Shown one piece after another: positions 9,821 through 21,302 of a stretch of DNA of 64,000 bases (its first letter is position 1; each line of letters begins with the position of its first letter). The notes beneath the pieces were generated by a model. It made no database searches, was not told where the DNA came from, and saw only the letters and a program-made list of their open reading frames with translations. Made by a program: the position numbers and the translations under genes. Origin of the DNA: Chionis minor (taxonomy: Eukaryota; Chordata; Aves; Charadriiformes; Chionididae); contig VZSF01001354.1 in NCBI GenBank assembly GCA_013398295.1, positions 558,180 through 622,179 of the forward strand, read 5' to 3'.

Positions 9821-12800
9821 GTGAGGGACACAAGATAATTAATGTGAAGGAATGAATTGGGCTATCAGTTCTCTCACAGTCTTTACATCAGATGGAGCTG
9901 TGAATAATAAGCTGTTCTGCTGAACTGGATAGCCTTACTGCTTTGTCTCGTTTAGAACTAGGAACTGTATTACTCTGGGGAAAAAAAAAAGAAGTAGATA
10001 TGCCTTGCCTAGCAAGGCAACATAGGGTGAATGCCAAATCCCAGGTGCAAGCCATTAAGCAGTGTAGTTGCCACTGTTTCAGGTGCTCATAACTGATCTA
10101 TAAAGACAACACACCTTTTAGAAGATCAAGCTTTGTTCTTATCTCTAACATGACTGCTTGAATTCGTCTGAACTAAGCCTCAGCTTTACAGCAGTGCATT
10201 GGATGTTTCTGAGGGGTATAATTTCCCTGCAGAAGGAAGTTTCCTTAAAAAAACCTTCACATCTCCATCCAGAAGTCTTCAGAGAAAAAACCTGAATGTA
10301 TGGATCCTTTCTTGTGTCCAAAACCCGAGCTGTAACAAAACAGTCTTTGTGGTTTGTTACAAGTTATTAAACGTTTTTTCTGACATTTTGCTGTATGCAA
10401 AAGATAGGTAAATATTAACGCCAGATCACAGATGGAAAACACAACTATTTTATTTAATCGATTTACCATTGCAATGCGCCAAATGAGCTGTCAAGCCAGG
10501 ATTAGTTGAGGACCTTTTTGACTCCCATTGCCATGACTTTGCATTTAGAAAACATACCTCTCCATAATGTATCTTTTTTGGGTTTTTTTATTTATTTATA
10601 AATTTTACCTAATATCAATGTTACTGGCAAATGCTGAATCTTCACTTTTTTTTTTTTTTCCTTAAAAAAAACCCCAAGCATTTGATATACAAACTGCATT
10701 TGATTATTGCTAGGGTTCATGTTAACATACTTGTTAACATGACAAGTTATGACATTCACAGTGCTGGTGGTCAGTAGTCCTGATCTAAATTGCTTAAAAA
10801 TCTCGCTCTCTTGTGTTTAGTATGTTTTTTTCAGGGTCATTCTGAAGATTGGTCAAAATCACAAGGCTTGAGATTTTTCTAAAGTTTAGGAGATCTGGAT
10901 GCAGGGTATTGACTAACATTATAGGGATGGGCTCCACAGGGATTGTGATCCCTATTGTTTTTGTGAATATTTTCACCTGGACTACTGGCAAATGTTTTGT
11001 TCTAATATTGGAACAACTCTATGCGTTCATGCTGGTGAAATGCTGCATACACATGTGGCCAATACTTTTATCAATACAAATACCTGATCTATTATGCATG
11101 GCTGACATGGTAGCTATAGCTCCAGAGTCTTAATTTGCTTCTGAAATCTCTGTCAGGAATAACATGCTGCCATGGTGATAAACTGTGAGCTCCCCTGTCT
11201 GAAACGTTAATAAGCCCCTGGATTCTGGCAAATTTGTGCTCATCCACATGGTGCCAGTTACAGTGACATGAAAGCAGAGGTATATAAAAACTTAGGCATA
11301 TAGTCAGTTTTTGTCCTCAGGCATGAATAATTAGGATGAACAAAAGCAATCATTAATATAGTAAATTTTCTCTGTGTATACATCTTCATATATGGGAAAT
11401 ATGCTCTGTGTAAATAGGCCTGTATTGAAGACAGTCCCTAAAAATGCAGAGCCTGCACTTCTTTTTCCCAAAAGCATTTTCCCATTTTTTTTTCATGTGG
11501 CTCAGTCTGGGTAAGTGTATCATGACTGTGACAAATACATGAAAAGAAGTTCAGTGAGAGCTCAGCCTGGCTAACTAGCTTACTGTGTGCAATCATGCGT
11601 TCTTCGTACTAGACTAGTATTTGCAGCCTGCTCTTCCTTCTTTGCTATTGATAGAGGTATAGATTCACAGCAGGGCTTTATGATCTTATTATCCTTCTTA
11701 CTGAAACAGCAATTGAGTAAACTGGATTTCTAGAAGGCCTGCCCCTGCCACTTGCTACTTGGCAGGCAAGTTGATTATTGTGAAATCTGAGGCAAAGGAC
11801 TCTGTTCTTTGTAAGGGCTGATTACGTTGCTATGAGAGCATATATGGTAGCTTTTTGTGTACTGGTTATCTAGTGGTAAATAAAAAAGTAGGTAAATCTG
11901 TCTGCCCGGTGTTCCAGGCTGGTCAGAGAAACGAGAGCAAACTTTCTATTGCCCAAATTAGAAGTGGGTAAACATCACCTACTTGTGTTGAGCCCTCCAT
12001 ATGCCACTGTATGTACTCGTGTCCCGTGCCTAATCAGTAAATAAGATTGAGAGGCATACAAAAACACATGTGGATGTTGTTTTAAAAAACAGGCTGTAAG
12101 TGATTATTTCTAGGTAAGAGCCTTTGAGTGCTCTAATTAAAATTTCTGATTCCTTATCGTCTGTTCAAACTGTTGGGCATTATCTCTCTGACATTTGAGT
12201 TGGAAGAAAGGACATTAGACAGAAATAATATTAAAAAGCCCTAATAACATTTCAGAAGAGGAAGAATGAGGCCAGCAGACTTATTTATACTTGTGACCCA
12301 GTTAGTGATACGAGCCATCACCCCATATAAAGAATTTGTGCACATCCCCTGCAGTAGATGGGAAAAGATAAGTGCCCTCTGACACTGCGTTTCCTCATTT
12401 ATCTATGCTATCTAAAATGTGCATGATTTATCCAGAACTCTTCATTGCAATGAATTCCACCTCAATGCAAGTCCGCAATCCACAAGTCCACCTTTCCAAA
12501 GGAAGAAAATAGATTTCCCCTTAAAATTGTTTGCAACCATTCTACCAGCAAACCCTTTAGCAGTATTCATTCATGAAAGCATTCAACTTCCATGAATACT
12601 CCTTATGATTTGGTAGTGTTTCTCTTGAAACATAATTTAATAAGCATTTTAAAGTTTCATACAATCCAAAGCACACATGAAAATATTCTGTTCAATTTCC
12701 TGTTCTAACAGAGCTTACATTTGTTTTGTAGAGAGATTCACTCAAATATCATAAAATATCACGCAGTAGTATTGGATTACCCGACAGAGGTCATTTTAAG

Positions 12801-15219
12801 ACTTGAGTTTATTAGTGTACAGTGTGTACACATTCAAAGTCCTACTTAAGTGTAATAGATACAGAAAGAGAGAACACCACCCTGCTGCCCTCCCTTACAA
12901 ATTTCTTCTTCACAGTAGTGCTTCCCTTCTCAGTGCAATCAGTAACATGAGTGAAATTACCATGTCTACATGCATTGCCTTCTCATATTAAGCTTCTTCA
13001 TCAGGGTATTTCCACTGGTGTATTTGTCCCAGTGCCCTCCCATGTTGCTGCCCTGTCTCCCCCCCCCGGCATCAAGTACATACAGAACACTCAAACACAT
13101 CAGGATTTACCTTATAAATACTGATCCAAAACTCTCTGTAGGGCTGACTGGGGTCTCATTACTTGACTGTCGGAAGCTGTTCTGCCTTTCAGAATAAAAA
13201 ACGGAGTCCTCTGAGGAGTTGCCTTTTCTCATCATTTTACTGGAGTTATCTGCAGAGTTAGGTAAATTCAGTTTTAGAGCAATCCTTCAAATGCACAGCC
13301 TTTCACTGCTGTAGGAAGTGCAGTCTTGGTGTGACTCCAGCTCAGGCTAGTTTTTATTTAAAATCAGTTAATGAGTAACATATTGATATGACATCATAAG
13401 GTCATTTTCCTTTTTATCTGCAGCACTTCATAGAGTTACTTGGAAACAAAATTAATCAAATCTAGGTGCACTGTGTCTTTGGAATGTCATTATTAGTAGC
13501 AATAACTTGTTTTGATGAATTAAGATAAAGAAGGAATATAAAACAACTGCTGTAATTGAAATGATGTTTCATTGACAGGTTTGTATCAAAACCTGTAACA
13601 CGGTCTGTCAGAAATTCTACTTTGTGAATTATCCACCTGACTCTAATTACCTAAGTCTGAGTAGCATAATTGTATAGCTTTCAGAAGTGACTATATCCAC
13701 CCATTCTGGCATGTCAAAATTACTGTATTGCACTTCTCCAGTGACAAATTGGTGCACACGTGTGCATGTAGCTGCAGTTCAGCTTAAATACAGATAATCT
13801 TTTAGTTCCCTATGCACCAAACCCCAACCAAAACCAGTTTGCCTAACCACTTTTTTCATAGGTATTGGCAAACATTAACTACAAATTTACACAGTTTTCT
13901 GTTTGTTGAATATGTCTGTAATGATTAGGTTAGTCAAGGAAACGATAAGTGATGTTTCTTGAGATTGCAAGTCCTTCTATAACGCTGAATTAGCACCCCA
14001 AGGCCTCCAGAAATTCTGTTAAACTTATTTTAGGGCCTGCATAGTAATAAGAGTTTGTCTATGAGACTGAACAAACATATGGAATGTAGCACTCTCTTTC
14101 TGTTCTCAGCACCTGTAAACAGATCGTGAAATAATACAAATGCATTTGGACTATTCTGAGGTTTTACTTGTAAGCTCAAAGACACCTAGTCAAACTGATG
14201 TCTTTCTCCATGTTTTTATGTGGGTTTTTTTTGTCTCTGGTTTCTTTGTGTGACTAAATACCCGGTTTTTGCTTTTTTAAATAGAAATTTTTTTTGTGAT
14301 CAGTAAAGTGTCATGAAATCTATAAATGTCAGAAACAACAGGAGAAACAATAACTATTAAAATACAGGATTAGCATAATAGCTAAGAAACAAAGGTAGAG
14401 ATGAAACAGCAATTTTCTTGGAAGTGAAAATTCCAAGTAAATGTGAGAAGAAGTCTTGAAAGAAAAAAGGCAGATAAGGAATGAAATACACACTCTTCAT
14501 CATCTTAGGTATTCCCTGTGCAATGGAACAAAGAGAACACTTATTTAGGAGCAGTATTTGAGCTGCTTGGAAATTGAGTTGGACTTCTTGTTTTTCCTGA
14601 GTTACATGTTCTGAATTAATGCCTCCTTCAGTAGCTATGCTGAATGTTTTTGGTTTCCTGCTGTCTAGGCCTTTTTGTTACTCTAATTCTGCTTGAGCCT
14701 GTGTGATCATAAACTACAAACACAGGGCTGGCTAGCTATGCAAAGTTGCTGTACTTTATTCTTCCTCCATAAAACAAGCGCTATAACCTTCAACAAATAC
14801 GGTAAACAAAAGCTATTTTCCTTTGCTAGTCACAAAGAGAATTGGCCTTGGCTTTGTCGTGTTGTTCACATCTATCCACTCATGATAGGTAGCCTTTATT
14901 CTTTTTAAAGAAACAACTATCCTTAAAACTGATTAGAAAAATTAAGCGGCGTAGTGAGCTTGTAAATCATTAATAAGAAATATTTATCCTTGAAAAAAAT
15001 GTATTTGTATAGTAAAATGTAATGAAAACAATTCATTAAAAATTAGCGGCAACTGTGTTCCTTTTGTATGTTAAAAAGCAAGTAGAGAGAGAGGGCAATA
15101 GAATTTTTCCCTGAATGGGTAACTGTAGGAACATTTTAGCAAGAAGTAACCATGGCACGATTTCCTTCCTTCAAGTTTACATTTCTTTGCTCTTGTCCAC
15201 AAGTTATGTTCTCTTACAG

Positions 15220-15273
15220 AGCCCTGTAGTGGCCCCCTCTAAACTACTATATTCCATTTTACACTACCACAGG
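15220..15273 (+). CDS. Weak candidate internal exon of the plus-strand gene
   Basis: Acceptor GTTATGTTCTCTTACAG and donor CCACAGG/GTAAGCC flank exactly 54 nt. Only phase 0 is open, reading SPVVAPSKLLYSILHYHR; both other frames hit stops. A 54-nt exon preserves frame between the candidates at 9781-9820 and 20946-21012. The same bases include CCCTGTAGTGGC (15222-15233), a CTCF-like core, so the sequence could instead be a regulatory site with chance splice signals. Confidence 0.25.
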
Positions 15274-15460
15274 GTAAGCCTATGCTTTCCAGCCTGCAGT
15301 TATATGACCACATCACGTATACCTGTACTGAAGGGCTTCTAGGTCTGCTCTAGAAGTGCTGCACTAACCAGGTCAGGTACTTAGCTGGTGAGTTAAATGC
15401 TGTTGTGGCTACACAGCTGGCATTACTGAGCTAGTTTAGGACTAGATCCAGCCTGACTAC

Positions 15461-15546
15461 ATAGAATCATAGAGTCATTTAGGTTGGAAAAGACCTTTAA
15501 GATCATTAAGTCTATCTGTAAACCTCACGCTGCTAAGTCCACCACA
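15461..15546 (-). mobile_element. CR1 3'-end fragment (~85 bp)
   Basis: ATAGAATCATAGAG followed by a TTAGGTTGGAAAAGACCTTT block is the reverse complement of a CR1 tail and terminal hairpin region. It breaks off after about 85 bp, a severe 5' truncation. It is most like the subfamily at 63.1 kb. Confidence 0.85.
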
Positions 15547-18500
15547 TGAACTTTGTTGCCGTGACACTGGTGTTACATATGGCCATGTGAAACGAAACAG
15601 GCTGTGATAGTGCCCTCAGACTCTTACAGCTGCTGCTTATTAAGAGAGCTCACTTTTCTTGAGTGTTGCCTGGATTGATGGAAAGAAGGGGGCAAGCATG
15701 CATGATGTGTTTCTTGTGGGAGCTGAAGAGGTAGTAGTGGTACCGATGTCGTCATATGCCTAAGGGATGGAGCTTTCCTCTCATTGTCAGGCTCAGACAA
15801 ACTGAGTTTACTATTGATTTCTAGTGCCTTTGTACAACTGTGATCTTGAGATCTTTTGGAGGTTGTTTTGGGGCTAGAAAAGGAAATTGTAGTTAGTGGT
15901 TAGGAGCTTAAAAGGGCTGCCCTCATGGTGCCTGCATAAAAGGTAAGACTTGAATTGATGCTGTTTTTAGTGGAAGGGGATCTAAACTATATGATCAGCC
16001 TTGGAATTGCCCTATTTTGATGCAAGCTTATGCAAACCTTGTAGTTTAGAAGCACTATGTAAAGCTTTAAAGTAGTCAATAACTCACTGTCTTTCTAATT
16101 CCTGGTATCCCTAAAATTTTCCAGGGGAAGTTTAGATACCTGAAGCAATTTCATCTATAGAGGCGCGTGGCAGATACAGTACTTACTTCTCTTAGCTGCT
16201 TCCTCCAGATCTCTTAGCAGTAGTTAACAGACACCAGTATCTTTTCTTTTTCTGATGCAGTGGATCAGGTGTGGGGAGAAGTTGATACTCCTGATGGTGT
16301 GGCTATCTGCTGTACACAGACTTCTCCCCAGAGAATTGTTCTTCGTGTTCTGAAGAAATTGGTAGCTCAGTGGCTTGTAAGCTTGAATACATTTTTTGAC
16401 TTTGACTCTTGCTGTCCCATGTAATGAAAACAGCTTTTCCCATGTATTTCTTGTTTCTCTTCCTGTAACCCACTTTTCTTCAACTCTATATGCATATTTG
16501 GCCAAGCGTATCCTTATTTTTCTCAATTATCAAACTATGCCCTTTAATTCTGACCTTTGTCACTGACACTCTGTTATCGCTTACCTGCTAGACTATATCT
16601 TGTGGAGTCTAGCACTGTTGCAATTGTTTCTGATAGAGGCGGAAAAAAAAAGCGGTTGGTGTCCTTGAACCTCATACAATTTTATTCTTAGTCTGCACCA
16701 GCTACCACTGAAAGGTTAGAACTTTTCCTGAAAAAATTACAATTCTCTTTTCTTCTTTTATCCTGATGACTGCTGTGAATTTTTTTTTTCAAAGTGAGTT
16801 ACTCCAGGAAAAGAAATGGTAGTTTCTTTTTGCTTTCTCAGTTCCTGAAGTATTTCTTCTGAGGAAAGAAATACTGGGAAATATATTAGCAATGCCAATT
16901 GTGTTCCCTGTGTCTTTACTAAAATGATCTCCCATTATCAGATAGGAAAAAAAATAAATGAATTCTGGGTATTAAGAGTGAGAGCTTTCATTTATGCTAG
17001 GAAAGCCTTTGTGCCTTGTGAAAAGGAACTGGTAAGAAACTGCATAAAAATTGCAAGTTGAAGTGATGATAAAGGGAGATGTTATTAAACAAAAAGGTAA
17101 AGAGATGGCTGGAAATATATTCTGAACAAAACATTCAATTTTATTACCATCCAAGAATGAACAAAATCAACAATAAACCAGCTGTTGTACTTGTGGCAGA
17201 ATGTCATACCAGTGATTTGAGATGGTAGTGAATGTTTTTATGTACAATCTTATAAAAGCTTATATCTTGGCTGGAGTGCAGCCACAAAAACTTACAGATT
17301 TTATAATAAAGAGCAGGGGAATGGATGAGTGGGTGTTTCATCGGTTTGTTCTGCCTCAGAATTTACAGGCCTGTAGGATTAAGGAGTAAGACTGTGCATA
17401 ATTAGCCTGTTATGATCCCTAGAATAATTGGGCGGGGGCAGGAGGGGAGGCAACCTTTAACTAGTAGCCTAAAGCACTGAGTTCTTGCTTTATGGGTTTG
17501 GTTTGCATAATTTTTGTTTTCAGTGGTATATAAAGAAGCAGCTGCTCTGACTCAGAGCTGACATGGCCTTGCATGGTTAAGATTGCCTCCAGTTTTTGTT
17601 TTCTTTTTTGATGCCTGGACCAAGCCTGTGCAAAAACTAGTATTTCTTTTTTCAGAATTGGGTATTTGAAAAGTTCACCTTTCAACAGATAATTTGGAAT
17701 GAAATCTGGATCAGATCTAGTTCACTATAAAATTGGTTTGGACATTTTTAGATAATTTTTACATCTTGGTTTGTATATTCTGTTCCTCTTTCTAATCTTG
17801 GATTCCTTGGTTTTCCTCTTGAACCTGTATTCAAACTGTTACACCCTATGCAACAGTGAGATATACTCAGTTGGTATGCAGTGAGTTTTTGTGTTGTGCC
17901 TGTTTCTACTTAAACTTGGAGCAGTACTTTGCTGAGTATGCGGGATGCTGCAGGTAGATGCCTAGGATTGCTGTGGGTTCTTCTGTGCTGCTCTGAAATG
18001 CTGGATGAGACCAGAACTGGCAGAATCACAAACATTTATGGAGTAAGGAGACAGAAAACTTCAATTGGTCAGGTGCAGTGAGAGAGGCAGATGAAAATGC
18101 AGCATAGAACAATGACACCTAGAGGTGTATCAGAATGAAGTGAATGGTGTGGTGTCCATGTTTGTGGAAGCCAGTGACTGTTTCTCTCTTTAGTGATCTT
18201 GTTGTAGGAACATGCACTTAAAACTATGTCTTCTTTGCTTGGTGGTCACCTCAGTAGATGTTGTTGTGCTTACTCCAGTGTATGAATGCTCACTCTCGTC
18301 CCGTTGGAGCTCACTTATGCTCAGATTCTAGAGCCGCACAGATGAGACTTAACTGCCTGGAGTATTTGGACTTCTCTCTGTTTGGAACCCTCTACTTCCA
18401 GGCAGGAAAGAATTTTTTAAAAAACAAACCCACACCCAATGAACTTGGAAGAAAGCCATTAGGGTGGAGAAGAGAGTCTGATGTGGTGGGGTTACAAAAG

Positions 18501-20945
18501 GCAACTCTGACTTGAAGGATAGGGTTTTGTAAAATTTCTTGTAACAGCAGGAAACCCTACAGTGTAAAAATTTGGGGTACGTACAGCTTTAGTGCTTAAG
18601 CACCAGAAGCTGATAAAGAAATATAAGACAAAAAGTGTCTGAGTTTGTTGCCCTGTGTAAGAGATTTGGCTTTGTTAATAACAAAAATATCCATCTTCTG
18701 GCTGATTAAAGGACGAGTCCTGTTACTGCCTGGCCTGGGTGGCTTGGGTGAGAATGAGAGTATAGGCTTAGTGGCAAGAGAATATAGGCCTAGGAAGCAA
18801 ATAGGCTTCTAGCATCTGATTTTTGCAGGGTGCTGCTTATTTGAGTGAATGGCCCACTTTTTGTATTACGGATGTTTGCAGGATATGCTTTAAAAAGCTA
18901 AAGAAATTCAGCTTTGTAAATGGCTGCATTTGTCATTCTTGAAATGATGTCTAGAGGCTTACAGTGCTATCAGTCCAAGCATTAAAAAATATGAATTGAT
19001 TCTCTTTCTCTTCTCTGAGTAGTCTAAGAAGATAATAATGATTAAAAAAAACACAACTTCTTTTTATTTATGCATTTGAATCTGATGAGTTTGTCAAGGT
19101 CATGTTTTTAAACTTTCTGTGGTACCGGTATTAGAGCAAGGCTCGGCATAAAATGTTGCTAAGAATGAGAAGTGACAATATTTTACCAAGCTGGTGGCTG
19201 CTGATATCAAAGGGAGAACAGTAAGCAGCATTGGGAAATGTTGAAAATTTCTGCTTACCCATAGTACTGTCATCTCTGAGGTGAGCTTATGCTACCAGTC
19301 TTCTATCTAGACTTCTGCTTTATCAAATACTTCACTTTGTAAATGAGCTACTGATTTTCACGGTGTAAAACACCAGTGCTGACTATGCAGTGACACCCCC
19401 TCCTGAGGCCTGCATGGCCAAAGGCATTAAGTGAATAAAGTAGGAAATTCCAGCAATGTTTAGCTAGCATAGCAGCACCAGGAAGATGCATGAGACAGTA
19501 ATAATGTCGGTGAGATAGCAGCAGCTGTCAGTAAAAGAACAACAAGCTGGTAATAGGAATAAAACTCCAACAAGGCCAGCTGTAATATGTCAATGTAGCA
19601 AATCATTAAAATGGGAAAGGCATTTGAGATGTACAAAACCTCACTGAGGTGAACAGAAGCTTCATCAGACTTCTAATCAGATCACTGTCAGACAATCCTG
19701 CGCTGCAACAGTGAACTTAATTTGCAGGTAGGAGGCATGGAAAAAACCTCACTTGGTAGAAACTTGCCTACAGTAATCAATAAAGACAGTCAGAACAAAT
19801 CATGGTTTGGCTTGCTTTGATTTTCTCAGGAAGTGATTAGACTAGCCCATGAGGAAAGTAAACAGATCTAGGAAATTTAAGCACTTCAAACCTGATTTTC
19901 TGTTCTTTATATGAAAAGTGGCAGTTTACTGCTCTGTAGTCCCAATCAGAATACGCACCCAGCTGTTACATCTCCTTCCTATCTTTTACCATATATTTTT
20001 TTTGTTTAACACAAACAATAGGAGGAAGAGTTGGAGAGACAAGCTTAATCATACGTGACTTCACAGTAGAGTGCTTCCTGAAAGTGAAATAAAAATACGT
20101 CTTTTTTTAAAAAAACCTTTTTCCTCTTGAATGCCTTTTCAGAGATTGATTTCTGTCCCTGCACACGCAAACATCTGTTTTAATCTCCTGTGTTTCTCTG
20201 TGCAACTGTGATAAAAGCAGAACTTTTTTTTTGCCCAGGTATGACAATTAGCAGGAGCCTTGTCAGGGCAAAAAGGGGACTAGGGTTTAGGTATGGGTCT
20301 TTTCTCTTGAAGGTTATATTATATTATATTAGCCTTGTATCTTACTTTGAAGGCAAAGGGCATAGAAATTACATTGTTCAGAAACAAACTGTTTGAGAAA
20401 CAAACTGTTTGCAAGCTGGATATTTTTTTGTTTGGTTTTGCTTTTGTTTTCCCCTTGATTTGTGTGAGTTCTTTCATTCCAAAACACTCTTGGGTGTTGT
20501 GCATGAGTTGCTGTATATAGCTGTCCCGCCTAGAGCATTAGTTACTGCCTTTGCCGAGTTGACTGACTATCTGTCCCCTCTTGCCACCGTGAGCAGAGTT
20601 GTAATAATACGATTTAGCTCTTGTGAGAGAGCAGATTGTCTATCTGCTGCTGCTGCTGTGTGCCCCGTCACCAGATGAGGTTGTGTGGTGGGGCGGCAGC
20701 ACCCTTCTGCAGATGAGGTGTTGGTCACACGTGTGTGGCTCTCTTTTTCTTTTTTTAAAGCCTTTTTGTCTGCAGCCTGGTGGGAAGGCTTATTTTGAAG
20801 TACACATCAGTGAAAACTGATTGTTGTGCCGGTATTTACCATTTAAGAGAGTTTGCACAGTGTCAGCTACTTAAAAAGAAATGGCAATTATGCAATGATA
20901 GGTTATAACAATAGAGCCTCATTAGTCTAAAATACCTCTGTGCAG
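15547..20945. other. AT-rich unique DNA, no gene recognised
   Basis: Some acceptor-like sites precede short open frames (for example at 16120 and 18208) but lack matching donors or compatible phases. A short ATATT-type tandem lies at about 20317-20332. Probably intron of the plus-strand gene if that model is right, otherwise intergenic. Confidence 0.4.
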
Positions 20946-21012
20946 CGTTCTAATGAGGAGCTTAAAACGTTGTACAAACAGCACCTAAAGAAGTTAATGC
21001 CACCTTTAAGAA
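20946..21012 (+). CDS. Probable internal coding exon, unidentified gene
   Basis: The acceptor ACCTCTGTGCAG precedes 67 nt followed by GTAAGTAAC, a near-perfect donor. In phase 0 the exon encodes RSNEELKTLYKQHLKKLMPP then LR, leaving 1 nt; the composition (Lys, Glu, Leu, regular spacing) suggests an alpha helix. The leftover A joins the AG at the start of the exon at 27746 to make a lysine codon and continue the frame to a natural stop, which is the main reason to believe both. In the opposite sense no comparable signals are seen. I do not recognise the protein. Alternatives are a chance pseudo-exon or an exon of a lineage-specific transcript. Confidence 0.5.
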
Positions 21013-21224
21013 GTAAGTAACAGTAGCCATGTTTTTGCAATTACATTAAGAGAAACTTGAAGATGTGAGGGTATTTCGGGAAGGTTAAAGGAACTTGGCC
21101 GATTTTGATCTAGTGTCAGTTACCAATTAATACTGAGTGAAAAGCCTCTTCAAGCTGCTCGTGTTGCTCAGATTGGTGGTGGAGGGACAGCCTTCAAAAC
21201 TTCAGCTCTTCAGTTTGACCAGCA

Positions 21225-21302
21225 ATCATAGAATCACAGAATCACCTGGGTTGGAAGAGACCTTCAAGGTCATCAAGTCCAACCATAAACCTATGCCAAT
21301 AC
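21225..21302 (-). mobile_element. CR1 3'-end fragment (~78 bp)
   Basis: ATCATAGAATCACAGAATCACC followed (after the tail) by CTGGGTTGGAAGAGACC is the reverse complement of a CR1 tail of the same subfamily as those at 7632 and 51011. It is truncated after about 78 bp. It lies about 200 bp beyond the donor of the exon at 20946-21012, inside the proposed intron. Confidence 0.85.

Larger units (their letters stand above)
8831..15460. other. AT-rich unique DNA with two weak exon candidates
   Basis: Apart from the exon candidates at 9781-9820 and 15220-15273, no genes or known repeats are recognised. A perfect 8-bp-arm palindrome with a 3-bp loop lies at 10001-10019 (TGCCTTGC/GCAAGGCA). At 13424-13465 a very good acceptor (TTTTCCTTTTTATCTGCAG) precedes a 13-codon open frame ending in TAG; it could be an alternative last exon or chance. 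Confidence 0.4.
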
